In this document: positions 1 to 12,168 of the stretch, in pieces
How positions within the stretch are numbered: position 1 is the stretch's first letter
How the letters are laid out: each line of letters begins with the position of its first letter
Assembly (NCBI GenBank): GCA_009809945.1
Contig: WTPW01000553.1
Location: 214,122 to 278,121 of the forward strand
Source: Gigaspora margarita
Taxonomy: Eukaryota; Glomeromycota; Glomeromycetes; Diversisporales; Gigasporaceae
Direction of reading: 5' to 3'
Length of the DNA: 64,000 nucleotides
Notes under the pieces: generated by a model
What the model was told of the DNA's origin: nothing
Database searches by the model: none
The model's input: the letters and a program-made list of their open reading frames with translations, nothing else
Translations under genes and position numbers: made by a program

Positions 1-525
1 TAACCCTGCCGATTTGATGTATTTTTAGGTGCTGTACATGTTTACTTAGTGCATAAAGTTAGAATTAATTAATAAAAATTTATGTATTATAAGATTTTAT
101 GGAATTTTATTAATAAAATTCTATAAAATTTTATGATTCACAAAATTTTACTAATTAATTCTAACTACATGCACTAAATNAACTTATTTAGAACCTAAAA
201 ATACATTAAATCGGCAGAATTGTTTTTATTTTACTTGAAATTTGGAGAAAAGATGCTTAAATTTGACTTTTTTGATCAAAAATCCAAAGTTATGCATCTA
301 TTCTCCTAATTTAACATAAAATAAAAATAACTCTACCGATTTGATGCAATTTTAGGTGCTGAATATGTTTACTTAGTGCATAAAGTTAGAATNAATTAAT
401 AAAAATTTGTGTATTATAAGATTTTATAAAATTTTATTAATAAAAATTCTATAAAATCTTATGATTCATAAAATTTAACTAATTAATTCTAACTTCATGC
501 ACTAAGTAAACTTGTTAGCACCAAA
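1..525. repeat. Alternating hairpin array (X-Y-X), first locus
   Basis: Three consecutive palindromes. Hairpin X is centred near 111 and 438 on TTTTATTAATAAAA; hairpin Y is centred near 275 on TTTTTGATCAAAAA. Centre spacing is 164 and 163 bp. The X arms carry GTTTACTTAGTGCATAAAG and its complement. The array probably continues left of the window. The same X/Y architecture recurs at 15190-16260 and 50225-51075. No coding potential. Confidence 0.8.
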
Positions 526-534
526 AAATAATTA

Positions 535-670
535 TAAGTATATTCAGACTCAGACAGTCTGTATAAAATTTAGAGTCTAAGTCTGGTCCGATCCTGGACC
601 GGACCTGAACTGGACCTATTCCGAACCTGGCCGGACCCAAACCGGACCTAATCATTGGTTGTTTAAGTCC
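535..670. repeat. Degenerate GGACC/GGTCTG word repeat
   Basis: A short, more GC-rich patch in which GGACC, GGTCC and CCGGACC recur every 8-15 bases after a lead-in of TATTCAGACTCAGAC. A related patch lies at 47570-47735 and a looser one at 21800-21970. I found no target duplication. It may be part of a MITE of the word-repeat class. Confidence 0.5.
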
Positions 671-1314
671 CCCCCCCAAAAAATTTTGAACTTGTTATGT
701 TAAACAAAGAATTAAATTGGAGTGGCCTTAATAGCTCAAAGTAGATTACTCTAATAAAAAAAAGGTTCATATTAAAAAATTAAAAATTTTAGTTTTAGTA
801 TATAAAAACTCATTTTTCTTACAAGGCAATCTACTTCTATCTTCTAAATAAAATTGTTTAAAACATGTTTATATATATATTTTTATTTTAAAATTGGCAA
901 ATATTTGGTTTTGGTAAAGTTATATTTTTGATTTATACAAAATTAGTAAAAATTTATTCGATTTTTAAGTTTAATTTTTTCCTCTTCTCTTGTTCTATGA
1001 TTCCAAAAATTTAATTTTAAGTTAATTTATAAAGGAATAAACATCAAAGCTTCAAAGTTTATAGTAATTTTATATATTTTTTATAAATTTATATATAACA
1101 ACAAACTGGTTCAAAAAAGTGTGACAAATTGGTTAACTAATATAGTCATCTAAATTCTGCTAGGGTAATTAAAATTTGGCTATACCCAAGCTCTAACCCT
1201 ACTACTAATAGTGAATTTTTTTAAGTTAATAATGCTAGAGCTCTATTCCTTAAATAGTAATCAATTGCAAATAAATTTGTCTAAAATTATACTATAAATA
1301 TGTCCTTGATTTAC
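671..1314. other. A+T-rich spacer, nothing recognised
   Basis: A C9 run near 669 opens a stretch of low-complexity A+T sequence. I see no gene, RNA or clear repeat in it. Confidence 0.5.
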
Positions 1315-1839
1315 TTTAATTCGTGATCCACCTAAGAACCAGTGAAATAACATAGTAAATTGTAGAGAAATTTACTATTGTTTTTTGCCTTTTTTTGGAA
1401 TCTGGAGTTTTCCAAAGAACAACCTAATTTTCTACTAAGTAAACATCTCTTTTGCATTAAGTAAAAGTTGTAGAGGAGAAAATTCTGGTCATAGTAGCAG
1501 TTAAATCATTAAAATTGGCCTAGTAAATCACAAGATATAAATATTTTTGTCTTTGCGACTATATGGTATAAACAAAAAAGTAAACATATAATTGTGAAAA
1601 CAAAAATGCTCAAATCTTGTGATCTACTAGGCCGATTTTAATGATTTAACTGCTATTATAACAAGAATTTTCTCCTCTGCAAGTTTTACTTAATGCAAAA
1701 GAGATATTTACTTAGTAGAATATCAGTTTGTCCTTTGGGAAACTCCAGATTCCAAAAAAGGCAAAAATTACTTAGTAAACATATCTCCACTATTTTACTA
1801 TGTATTTTTCACTGGTTCTTAGGTGGATCACGAATTAAA
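1315..1839. repeat. 525 bp palindromic element (family Q)
   Basis: The outer arms begin TTTAATTCGTGATCCACC and end with its complement. Both arms contain CTAAGAACCAGTG and ACTTAGTAGA-type segments, and the inner part carries GGCCTAGTAAATCACAAG against its complement. Related half-copies sit at 14990-15190 and 16262-16390. It is probably a foldback or MITE-type element; the small open frame at 1693 is a by-product. Confidence 0.75.
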
Positions 1840-2298
1840 TATTTAAAATATTTAAATAAAATTTTATTAATAATATTTGAAATAAGGATTATATTCTTGT
1901 TATATTTGTATTTAGATTATAAAAAAAGTCAATATAGTTGTTTATAAGTCCAAAATATAATTTTAAAAAAATTTTTTAATTAAAAAAATTTTTTAAAACT
2001 TTTTGACAAGCTTTTTAAATATTTAATTTTAGATCTATTATTCTTAATACAACTTCATAGATTATATAAAAGATTACATTTTGAAATTGTACAAAATTAA
2101 CAAAATTTTAAAAATGTGTTCTAAGTAATTTTAATCCACTATTTTCAATATACTTAATCACAAAATTTGAAAATTTAAGTTAAAAATATTGCGAGGCTTA
2201 AAGTTTATAGTAAATTCATATGTTTTTATTATAATTTTATTATAAACTTACACTTATATATCAATAGGTGTGATATGTTCTATGACTAATATAGCATA
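1840..2298. other. A+T-rich spacer
   Basis: Runs of A and T with short repeats such as AAAAAAATTTTTT. Nothing supportable was seen. Confidence 0.5.
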
Positions 2299-2300
2299 TA

Positions 2301-2641
2301 TGGGGTGTGGTCAATTAAAACAGCCCTTTTTTACAATTTTTTGAAAAATGAGTTTTTATTAGATTCATATAAATTTTGACATGATCGACATTTTTCAATT
2401 ATAAATGAAAGTCGATATGCATAATAAAAAATCAAGATAATGTAAAAGAAAAATTACACAAGGCTACGTAGAACCAGCACATCACGAGATTGCCCGATAG
2501 TCACATGTTGCCTTTAACTAATCAAAATCGTGAAATTTGATTAATTCTGGATCAGTCTGAAAATCAAAACAAATGATTAAACTTAATTATCTCAAAATAA
2601 GATATATGTAAAAAAGGGCTGTTTTAATTGACCATACCCCA
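2301..2641. mobile_element. MITE with TA target duplication, 341 bp
   Basis: Terminal inverted repeats of 35 bp with one mismatch start TGGGGTGTGGTCAATTAA on the left and TGGGGTATGGTCAATTAA when the right end is complemented, both continuing AAACAGCCCTTTTTTACA. TA flanks both ends (2299-2300, 2642-2643). This is the signature of a non-autonomous Tc1/mariner/pogo-type element. No coding capacity. Confidence 0.85.
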
Positions 2642-2643
2642 TA

Positions 2644-4440
2644 TAGCATTTATCATTTTATAGCACATATACTATATATTTTATTTATTATATATATGTA
2701 ATTTATTTTATATTTTTATCTATTATATATCTCTTTATAATAAAATTATCATCTCATTATAAGTATCTTGTACTTTTTTACCAATTATACCAGGAACATA
2801 GTGATGAATATCACGTAGTGATGGTTATACGGCAATCAAAATGTCGTTACTCTATGAAATCTTGGATCTGATTGGTCCACGTGATATTATATGTCACTTG
2901 GTGCTTAATTTTCACCTGTCTATCATTGCATAAACCGTCTTGATACTTAATTTTCACATTTTATCATCGCATGGACCATCTTGAATGTAATTCAAGTGCC
3001 AAATTTCTTAGCGTGTTAAGGCTTTGTGTGTATAAATATGTGGTTAGGGTTTTATTATTGCAAAGTTGATTATAATTTTTTTTTGCAATTCCAATCATTT
3101 TGTTAGAAGGCCACTCAAAGTTGATATATTTTCTGTTTTTCGTAAATATTTGGTCAGAATTTTTGCCGTCCATATTATTTTATAATACTAGGAATGTAGT
3201 CATGCAAATTGACGGGACCCTGCCATCTAGAATATCATTCGCAAAATCTTACATTTGGTTGGGTGTTAATAAGCTATCATTTCACATGTCAATGTGCTTT
3301 GCTAGTATAACATACTTCTAGCATACTTTTGTTTTTTATGATCAACTTTTCTATTTTTAGTTAGTTGGCATATTTTGTGAGTCGGGTGATTGAATCTCCA
3401 AGCCCAAAACGGGTAATCAAATCTCCAGATGGGTGATGATTTACATTTATATAAAGCAAGGTAAAACCTGTTGTGCAGGTCATATTTGTGGTTGCTGCAT
3501 AGGCTTCCTGTATCATGCATTGCTTGTTTTGTAGTATTGCTGATTTACTTAAAATTGAAGAGGTTTAATACGGTAATCGTGTGCATGATTTATTTCACTT
3601 TAACGAAACTGCTCTGCCTTGACAATTATAGCTAAATATGGTGTGATTATTATTACGGGTTTGAAAGCTCAGGTGTTTTAATTATATATACTGTATTAAT
3701 TAACTTATTGTAAAATTTTATATGCGTTAACTTGTATTTGTTGATCAATCTAAAATCCAATTCGTAATTGCTAAATTAATTTATACATGAAAATAATTTA
3801 TACAGTAGAATATTCAAGTAAGTCGTGCGTGGAAAAATGATTAATCTCCATTTAATTAAAAATACACACGATGGTAATCCATAGTACGATTAATTGTTTA
3901 CTGAATAAAATTTTCTACTGTGAAACAATATATTGATCTTTTAATATGTGCGACCATTGTTAAAGAATATTATTATAAGACCCAAAGCCTAAACTAATGT
4001 GGTAACATAACTATGAGAAGCCTATTGACAGTAAATAATTATCTATCGTAACGTAATAGAATTCTGTAAATGTATTACATATTAAGTCAAGTGCCATTAA
4101 AAATTGTAAGCAGGCACAAAGTTGACCGCCACATGTATATCAATAACTGACTTTTTAGGATTTAATCATTTCGCATTTTAGATCGTAAATCGCATCTGAA
4201 TCGTATCAGATCTGAACCATATCTGTATCAGTATCTAAGTATCTATAAAAATGAAAAACAAAAATTTCTTTTTACAGATTTAGAAGGAAATTAAGCCCAT
4301 CAATCTCATATAGAAACTATTACACAGCACAAAGATAAATATACACAATATAAGCACAACAACAAATAAGGGATATATGATGATTTACCTATTTAGTATC
4401 GAGAATTAATTTTCTAAACAATTTGCTCTTTTTAACTTCT
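2644..4440. other. Unassigned spacer left of the Helitron coding region
   Basis: Less A+T-skewed than its neighbours in 2800-3560. A degenerate tandem pair of about 43 bp at 2900-2985 repeats CTTAATTTTCAC and TTGCATAAACCGTCTTGA / TCGCATGGACCATCTTGA. Short frames on both strands at 2964-3520 overlap each other and match nothing I know. Part of this stretch may be the 5' region of the Helitron; its TC start could not be located. Confidence 0.4.
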
Positions 4441-4462
4441 TAAAAACTGCTACCTCATATAA

Positions 4463-5282
4463 TTGCATCTTAACTCTAAAAATATTATATCCCAAATAGA
4501 AACTCGAGGTGAATCTAAAAAAAGAAAAGATCGTGAAAGAGATGCTTCTCAGCGTAAAGATCCTCAATTTAGAAAATCTAGAAATGATAGATCTAAACAA
4601 TCTATGGCAAAACTTCGTAAAATCCAAATTATGTTCAATTATCTAATTATCTCTTAAGAACAAACGCTTAAAGACAAAAAAGACTGCAATCAATCTTCAG
4701 GTTGAAAATTTAGGTGTTCCATCCTTTATAATAGAGATTGACCAAGAATTTGAAGCTATACTTGAACTTCATTCTTCATGGCCTAAAATAATAAACCCTG
4801 AACTATCAAAAAGTGCATTGGCTGAATTTTGTGATAATATCAACTTTGATGAGTTACGAGAATTACTATGTGCTATTTGCTCTGGACTTTATAATTATAA
4901 AAATTATAAAAAAATTTCAGTACACGATATTGATCTTTCTCTACTTAAAGCTCCAACAGAACTTTTTAAACTTTCTTATGAAATTGATTTTAACTTTGAG
5001 CACCCCCATATTAATGCTTTTAAAATAAATATTCTTCTTAATCGATCTGGTTTTATATATCCATTTGAATATCAAAATGACAATGTCAATCCAGATTCTA
5101 ATAATCCCTATTACTTACGAATTTGTAATATCTGTTATAATTACTTGCAAAAAGGTAAAACCCCTCCGCTATCTTTAGCGAATAATATGTGGATTGGACC
5201 AACTCCATTATGTCTTCAGGACTTAACCATTCTGGAACAACTCCTTATTTCACCTAGATATTTATGTATGAATCTCATCTAG
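4463..5282 (+). pseudogene. Helitron protein, N-terminal and DUF6570-like region
   Basis: The first fragment (4463-4657) is basic, with a lysine/arginine-rich stretch typical of the start of Glomeromycete Helitron proteins. After a break, 4818-5282 reads through ICNICYNYLQKGKTPP, then SLANNMWIGPTP and LQDLTILEQLLISPRY. This matches the DUF6570 pattern (CxxC, SLANxxWIGPxP, LxxLTxxExxLI) found N-terminal to Rep in Helitrons. The role of that domain is not established. The reading frame is broken between the fragments and again after 5282, where stops interrupt the route to the next fragment. The calls rest on motif memory; no search was run. Confidence 0.8.
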
Positions 5283-5503
5283 TTAACAAACTGAAAACAT
5301 ACCCATCATAAGCTTAAAGGTCATATTGTAACATGGCCCCAGAATCCTAAATCACTGACAACTGTATTGCCTTTGCCAACAAATCATCTTATGATTATTT
5401 AAAGGTTGGTTTCATTGGAAAAGGATCACCTACTAAATATTAATTAAAAAAAGTACTTCAGGTTCGGAAAAGTAAAGTAGCAGCTGCTCTTCGTTGGCTT
5501 TTT

Positions 5504-7525
5504 GTGCATAACAAGCTATTCAAAGATAAACTTAGAATAGATGAGGGTGCATTAGATATTCTACCTGAAGGAGAAATTCCCAAGGTATTACTTTTAACTA
5601 CTATAGTTGTAGATTTTGATTCTCGTGAAATAGAGCACTATACTGGCTACACACAAGATAACAATCAATCTGATAGTGAAACTGAAGATGATGAAATATC
5701 TGATAATGATAAGCATAATTTTATTATTAACAATTCAATAAATAGTGCAAGTGAATTCAGGCCCTCTGGAATATTACATGTTGATGATGTACTGATTACC
5801 AAGAGAGAACTTACTCTGATTTCTATTCAAAAGCTATTAGACAAGTCCAATTTATACTCTAGCAGTCAAGCATCCTTAAGTGAGAATTCTAACAAATCAG
5901 AAAAAAATTCTACACAATCTCATATTATCTGTGTACCTCATAGCAATAAACCTTTGAATGAGTATGAAGATCTGACTCTTTTTCCTGCTGGATTTCCAGT
6001 TTTATATCCATATGGAGTTGGTGGTCATGAAGGCAAGTTAATACATTTATCATTAAAAAAATATGCTAATCATCTAATGCACCACCATGATCCCAAGTTT
6101 AGACAAAATAGATCATTTTCTTTTGTTCTCTTTAATGTTTTGCAAAGACAAGAAGTGTCTGCACATTCTTATAATTTAACTCGAAATAAAAATTTTGAGC
6201 AGTCAGCTAAGTTAATATCTACACTCAATCCATATGATATCAAACTGGCCATTAAACAAGAACAAAAAAAAACAACATATATCTAACCCTGCTATTATTG
6301 AATTACTCAAGTATATTAATGCTGCTGGATCTAAATTAATAGCTTCTTATTAATCACGCGCTCGTATGTGTAATGAAATCTGTGCGGACATTGTGCATGA
6401 TGGTACTCCTGCATTATTTATTACTATTAACCCAGCAGACCTTCATAGCCCTATTGTCATAATGTATGCAGGAAATGAAATAAATCTTGAAGAGCTTATT
6501 CCTGAAAATTTTTCAAAAGCTACTGAAAGATCTTGACTTGCGCATCTTGATCCTTCAGCTGTTGCAAAATATTTTGAACTAATTATTCAGCTAATTATAA
6601 ATACTATAATTGGTTATAATAAAGTAAATGGTGGTATATTCGGTGCTATAAAAACCATTATGGTGTTGTTGAATATCAGGATAGAGGCACTCCTTATTGT
6701 CATATGCTTATATGGCTGCATGGCGCTCTCAACCCAATTATACTACGTCATAAAATTAAGGAAGATAAAGAATTTTGTCAATGTTTGCTACACTATATTA
6801 GTGATATTGTTCGAGAAGATATTAGTTATCTTCTCACTAAAGGTGAAATATTGACAGATGAAATGCTTAAGGCTGAATATATGGCCCCAAAAACAATTCT
6901 TAAAAAAAGAATGCATCCATACTTTATGCCTATACCAGATCCCAAATCTTCTAATTTTGAAGAAAAATTACGTCAAGATTTACTTGCAATTGCTAAATGT
7001 ACACTTTTTCATAGCTATAGTCGAGCTTGCAAAAAATATAATCATAGTTTACGTAAAGACTGTAGATTTGATTTTCCATGAGAGCTAGTAAATCCTCCTG
7101 GCATGATCTTTTCTGATCAAGGTATTATTGCTGTTCAACGTGTTAATGCTTTTATAAATAATCACAACCCATATATAACTGCTGCTTGTAGAGGAAATAA
7201 TGATATCAAATTTATAGCAACTCGAAAACTAGCTCTAGCATATATTTATTACATCACTGACTATATTACTAAATCAGATCTCAGTACACATAGCTCATTT
7301 TTGATATGTGCCTCCACTTTACAAACATTTATGGCTCAGGCATCAGATGAAGCTTCAATTGACCTTGTAAATAGATCACACAAGCTTGTTACAAAATGCT
7401 TTAACAAAATAGTGGGCCAATCAGAACTTACTAGTCCACAGGTTTCAGCCTATCTACTAGGCATTTCTGACCATTATACTCTAAATATGTTTATATCAAT
7501 ACATCTTCAGTCATTTGTAACTTAG
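5504..7525 (+). pseudogene. Helitron Rep (HUH-type) nuclease domain, broken
   Basis: This would be the rolling-circle nuclease that nicks and joins Helitron ends. 5504-6286 gives the Helitron-like N-terminal region (LFPAGFPVLYPYG, then RQNRSFSFVLFN). 6290-6540 continues with FITINPADLHSP, the first Rep motif. 6686-6723 carries the metal-binding motif, but it reads GTPYCHMLIW where the family has H-x-H, so the first histidine is tyrosine (codon 6695-6697). The two-tyrosine motif IYYITDYITKSD at 7242-7281 is kept. Stops include TAA near 6350, TGA at 6534 and TGA at 7079. The last two sit where the family usually has arginine. The protein cannot be active. Confidence 0.85.
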
Positions 7526-7529
7526 GGGA

Positions 7530-7690
7530 CTGACAAAAATCAGGTAATTTTTTATGAGGGGAGGGGGTAAAAAAAGTTTAAATTATATATAAGAACCTGA
7601 CTATATATATATTAAAGAAGAGGGAGGGGGGTAGGCCTCTGATAAAAAATAATCAGGTGATTAATAACATGGCCCTTATCTTAAAAAAGA
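7530..7690. other. G-rich interruption in the Helitron frame
   Basis: Between the Rep and linker parts, GAGGGGAGGGGGTAAAAA (7556) and GAGGGAGGGGGGTAG (7620) break the coding pattern. AATCAGGT occurs near both ends. It may be a small insertion or a degraded microsatellite; no clean duplication is visible. Confidence 0.35.
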
Positions 7691-7868
7691 ATATAAAAAA
7701 TATTATAAAATTTCTACTGAAAACTTTGATTATTCTGATGATGATTCAGATACTCATGATGATAGAGACATCCAAGACACAACAGATGAATCATTTTTAG
7801 TCTTATCCTTTAATAATAAATTAACAGCAATAAATATTTGAATTGATTATCAATTTTGAGGTTTCTCT

Positions 7869-8710
7869 TTGCACAATATCTGTCTCTATGACTATGCAGC
7901 TTGCATCCGAAAGACCTTAATAAATTCTCATGAGCTTTTTATATTATCAGACCAATGCTCAAGAAAAGGAAATGATCAGTTTTTTTTCCAAGGAAATGAA
8001 TTTGATTCTGATACTATTTATGAATCTGATAATGTACATCCTCAAAATAAAACTCATATTCAAGTGCATAGAAGACAAGGAACTGAAAGAGTTGTTGTTT
8101 TATGTGGTAAAGGAATACCTAAAAAAGATAATATAGAAGATGCTGAATGTTATAGTTTACATATTTTTATGCTTTTAAACTATGGAAATCTATTTATGAC
8201 CTTTTAGGATCTTATAATACATGGACTGAAGCATGTCAAGCCTTTTTGGATAGTTCTGCTATTTCTTCCCGTTTAAAATTCATAATTTCAAATATAGATT
8301 TACTTCATAGATGCTCAGAAGAATCAACATTAGATCACAAGCTACATAAAAATGCAATGAATAATTTACTTCTTGCAAAAGCTTGCCGTATAGATCGTTC
8401 TGTTCCCGGATATGATGCTAATGATCAATATGACCTTCTTGATGATAATGACAACTTGGATACACCTGATACATCAGAAAGTATAACTATATTTGATCCA
8501 GCTGCTATTATTCAGTCTGGTTTAAAAGATATCAAAATAGTTGATACTACTATGACCATTTTACGAATGAGAGAAAGATTAATTACAAACTATTATACAG
8601 ATTTAAACATGTCATATAATATTAGTAATTTTACTTTAAATAATATACAGCCAAGTAATACTCTTGATGATAAACTTTTAAAAATTTGGCAGGATACAAT
8701 AACTACTTGA
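7869..8710 (+). pseudogene. Helitron linker between Rep and helicase
   Basis: Fragments 7869-8207 and 8246-8710 read in different frames. They contain NICLYDYAA, LSDQCSRKGN and a long acidic, Asn-rich segment, then KACRIDRSVPGYDANDQ and IWQDTITT before a TGA. In the family this region links the Rep and helicase domains and has no assigned catalytic role. The one-base frame change lies between the two fragments near 8205-8245. I recognise the segment mainly by position and by the CLYDYAA-type motif. Confidence 0.65.
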
Positions 8711-8941
8711 AAAACATTTTGTCAGTCCAATAATACTGATGTTTTTGAAAATAATCTACCTCTAAATCATCCAGACAAAAATCAACAGTCTACTTCTCTA
8801 AAATTAGTATTGCCGAACAAAATATTGATCCTTTAGAATATTTTGCATCTGGTTTAAATGAAGAGCAAAAAAAAAGCCTACTATCTCATATGTGACCATT
8901 GACAAAGAAATCAAAAGGAGTGCAAATTTAAACTATCACAA

Positions 8942-10486
8942 TTGCTGCTTTATCTTGGAGGTGCAGGAGGTTCTGGTAAATCCAGAGTAATAGAAGCTAT
9001 TAGTTCTTATTTTGAATACATTTCCCAATGCAATACTCTTTTACTCTTAGCATCTACTGGTATTGCTGCTGCTAATATTTATGGCAGTACTATCCATTCC
9101 ACATGTGGATTTGGTTTTAGTGAAAATGGCAAAAAACTTAACTCTTTAGCTAAAGAATCTCTACGACAACTTCAAGAATTATGGTTTGACATTGAGTATG
9201 TTATAATGGATGAAGTTTCCATAATTGGTAAAAATCTCATGGCTCAATTCCATGCTTTTTAAAAAAAATTAAAAGCAACAGATAATTCTACACCTTTTGC
9301 CGGAATAAATATTATGTTTGTTGGTGATTTTATGCAATTGCCACCTGTATTAGACCCAGCCTTATATATCCCAGATAATATTGCTCTTGTATCTTCTAAT
9401 AACTTTCAGACTACTACTACTAACCAAGGTTTGTCAAAATTATCAAAGAAAAAACATAATATTAATCCTTCATCAATTGGTACTCGTTCTGTTAATAATA
9501 CTACAGAAAGAATTCTTTGGTTAAATGTCAAACATGCAATTATTTTAAAAAAGCCAATGCGTCAAATAGAAGATCCCTTCTATGCTAATATTCTAGAATA
9601 TATGCGTAAAGGTGATCTTACTAAAGTCCATAAATCTATTTTACGTTCAAAAATTCTTAGTGATAATCAAATTAATTTAGCTAAATGGAGAGATGCTATT
9701 TTTCTTGTAACAAGAAATGATCTTTGTGTTCAAATTAACTTTGATGTGACAAGAGAACATGCTTATTATAATAATCAACTGCTTATTTACTCATGTGCAC
9801 AAGATTATTACAATCGTAACATTCTTACTGGCAATACTCAGCTAAAATTTTTGGCAATACCTGATACAAAAGATAACTCAGTCTGTGGTATTCTACCTTT
9901 ATCTATAAATATGAAAGTTGTTATAACTGTGAATATTTGTGCTAATGATAATCTCGCAAATGGTTCTCAAGGAATCCTTCGAGAAATCATATATGATAAA
10001 GATTCTATTGAACCTTCAGTTAGTAATAAAAACATTATAGTGTTAAAAAGTCCACTGAAGTATATTATTGTTGAGCTAACAGGTAGAAATCCTGGCTCGT
10101 ACTAAGATCTCCAACCAAATCATGTACCTATTTACCCTATTAAATGTCCCTGTGTACGTACTATTTGGAAATGCGATAGCACAAAAATTCAAAGATGATT
10201 TCAATGGTTTCAACTTCCTATAACACCTGCCTTCACATTTACTGATTATAAATGCCAAGGAAGAACTCTCCAAAAAGCAATAGTTGATCTTGCTAGCAGT
10301 AATACAAGCAATGGTCTATATGTTATGCTTTCCCGAGTACAGTGATTAGATGATCTGCTAATTCTACAACCATTTAATGAATCTATACTAAATATGCAAA
10401 TATCACCTTCACTTCGTATTGAACTTAATAGGCTCGAAGAATGTGCACAAAGAACTGCTCAATTAAAAGAATGGCCAAATTCTTAA
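8942..10486 (+). pseudogene. Helitron PIF1-like superfamily 1 helicase, broken
   Basis: This would be the 5'-3' DNA helicase of the element. Motifs appear in order: Walker A GGAGGSGKSRVI (8957 on), Ia ASTGIAAANIYGSTIHS, II YVIMDEVSIIG, a stop at 9260-9262, III FVGDFMQLPPVLDPA (9314 on), IV KKPMRQIEDPF, V NLANGSQGI near 9955, then AFTFTDYKCQGRTL and VI YVMLSRVQ near 10320-10342. Four stops interrupt it (9260, 10103, 10196, 10343). The TGAs at 8893 (just upstream), 10196 and 10343 fall where relatives usually have arginine, so they look like CGA-to-TGA changes. Key ATPase residues are otherwise kept, which suggests fairly recent death. The coding trace ends with TAA at 10484. Confidence 0.88.
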
Positions 10487-12140
10487 ATCTTTTCTTTCTT
10501 TTTTATTTTTTTTTACTTTCTTATATCTAAATGTAGTATTCACAAATTCTATATATTCATCTTTTCTTAACTAACTCTTTCCTATCTTTTTTTTCAAAAA
10601 TGACCTATTTAATAGATTTCACACAGTTAGCATAAATAATAAATAAAAATCATTTATTTCTTGACTTAGCTGTCACTTGTAATTAATCCTAAATTAATTA
10701 GATCTTTACTACTGTATCTCTTTAAAATCCATATTAACCTTACACCAAATTTAATTACAATTAACATCATATACGAATTAAATTTTATACCATTAATAAA
10801 TTTAATAAAATTTTCTATTATTGAAATCAGTTACGTAAATTTCTACTACAATAATACTAAATTTTTAATTTTTTAAATTATTTTTCTCATATGAAAAAAA
10901 ATGAAGTATAAAATCGAGTTAACATACAAAACATAACATGCTCAACTTTTCACTTTACGAATAATAAAAATCAGCTGTTAACTTTAGTACCCATTATACA
11001 GATAAAATAAACTATAATATTGTTACTCATATAATCCAGTTAATTTATGCTAATGCTGAAAAAAGACAGTTATAGTGATATTGCAAATAATTTACATTTA
11101 GTACTTTAAAATTTACTATAAATAAAAAAGCAGCCTGACTTTATTAACATAATATATAAGTTAATTTTAATGCCCTTTCGGTTAACGTAAATTTGTTTAT
11201 CACTTTTCATCCCTTATAGCTTTCGTAAAGCAGGCACCTTATATTAATAAAAAAGATAGACTATTAGAATCACTAAACAAACCCTTATACAAACTCTCAT
11301 TGATTAAACTTGTGATTAATCTATCATTTGATAAATTCATAAGAAATTTCTATGATCTAATATTTTGTAATTTACTAATAATAATTTTAAACTCAGATGT
11401 ACATATAAATATGACAATTAAGTTACAATATTATTATTGAATAAAAGTAATAAAAACATCCAAGACTATAATAATTAAGATAACTTTGACCTAAATTAAT
11501 ACTCTTCAAACCAAATCAGTTTATATCTCAATTAAAACATACCCATTAAGATATAGTATAGATTTTAATAGCATTAATATTTTATTCATATAAGTTCTTA
11601 TTGGGTATTAATTTCTTGCTTTTATTTGGAACATATTCGCAACTGACACTTAATCCAAATCCAATCAATGATTGAATATCTACATTAGGAGCTTCAAAGT
11701 TAAAATAAGTAAATCTAATTTTAATTGAAATTGATGACATATTTATTTTGAAATAAGTAATCCCGCAATTTGATCTTAACTTCAAATTGAACAAAAGTTC
11801 AGAAGTTTTACTTTTTATTTGTTATTTTTTTTTTTTACAAAATATAATAAAACTTTTCCAATTTATGAAATGCAATCTCCAAACACTTCCATTTCATTTT
11901 CTGATTTTAAAATCTTGAAAGACAAATAAGATTTTTCAAACTCTTATTTAATTTCAAAATGCACTACTTATTTGTTAACTTTGAAACCCCTATTATTTCA
12001 AACTTATATTTTTCTTCTTTTTCATATAGTATGCAAAGCATGACAATCACTAATCTCAGTAATTTGAGAAGCATAGTAATAACTACTTGTTTTTTTGAAT
12101 TTTAATTTTGATCTTTGTTTAAATATTCCATTCCTGGTTT
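10487..12140. other. Helitron 3' non-coding region
   Basis: A+T-rich sequence between the helicase stop and the terminal hairpin. A 70-codon open frame on - at 11582-11794 is preceded by stops and resembles nothing known to me; it could be captured host DNA but there is no positive evidence. No other feature was seen. Confidence 0.5.
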
Positions 12141-12168
12141 TGCGCGATAGCATCGCGCAGCTACCTAA
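12141..12168 (+). terminator. Probable Helitron 3' terminus (hairpin + CTAA)
   Basis: TGCGCGAT, a three-base loop AGC, then ATCGCGCA form a perfect 8 bp GC-rich stem (12141-12159), a rare object in this A+T-rich sequence. Five bases later comes CTAA (12165-12168), followed by T. Known Helitrons end in a short hairpin just before CTRR and insert between A and T. Its orientation agrees with the upstream gene. Confidence 0.75.

Larger units (their letters stand above)
4463..12168 (+). mobile_element. Decayed autonomous Helitron
   Basis: The element contains, in order on +, a DUF6570-like zinc region, a Rep nuclease domain and a PIF1-like helicase, the architecture of eukaryotic Helitrons. Its probable 3' end is the hairpin plus CTAA at 12141-12168, followed by T, fitting insertion between A and T. 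The 5' end lies left of 4463 and was not found. The 1.7 kb between gene end and terminus is non-coding. All coding parts carry stops or frameshifts. Confidence 0.8.

Noticed and set aside
11582..11794. 70-codon frame on - in the Helitron 3' region
   Set aside because: Preceded by stops, no recognisable domain; kept only as a remark because Helitrons can capture genes.
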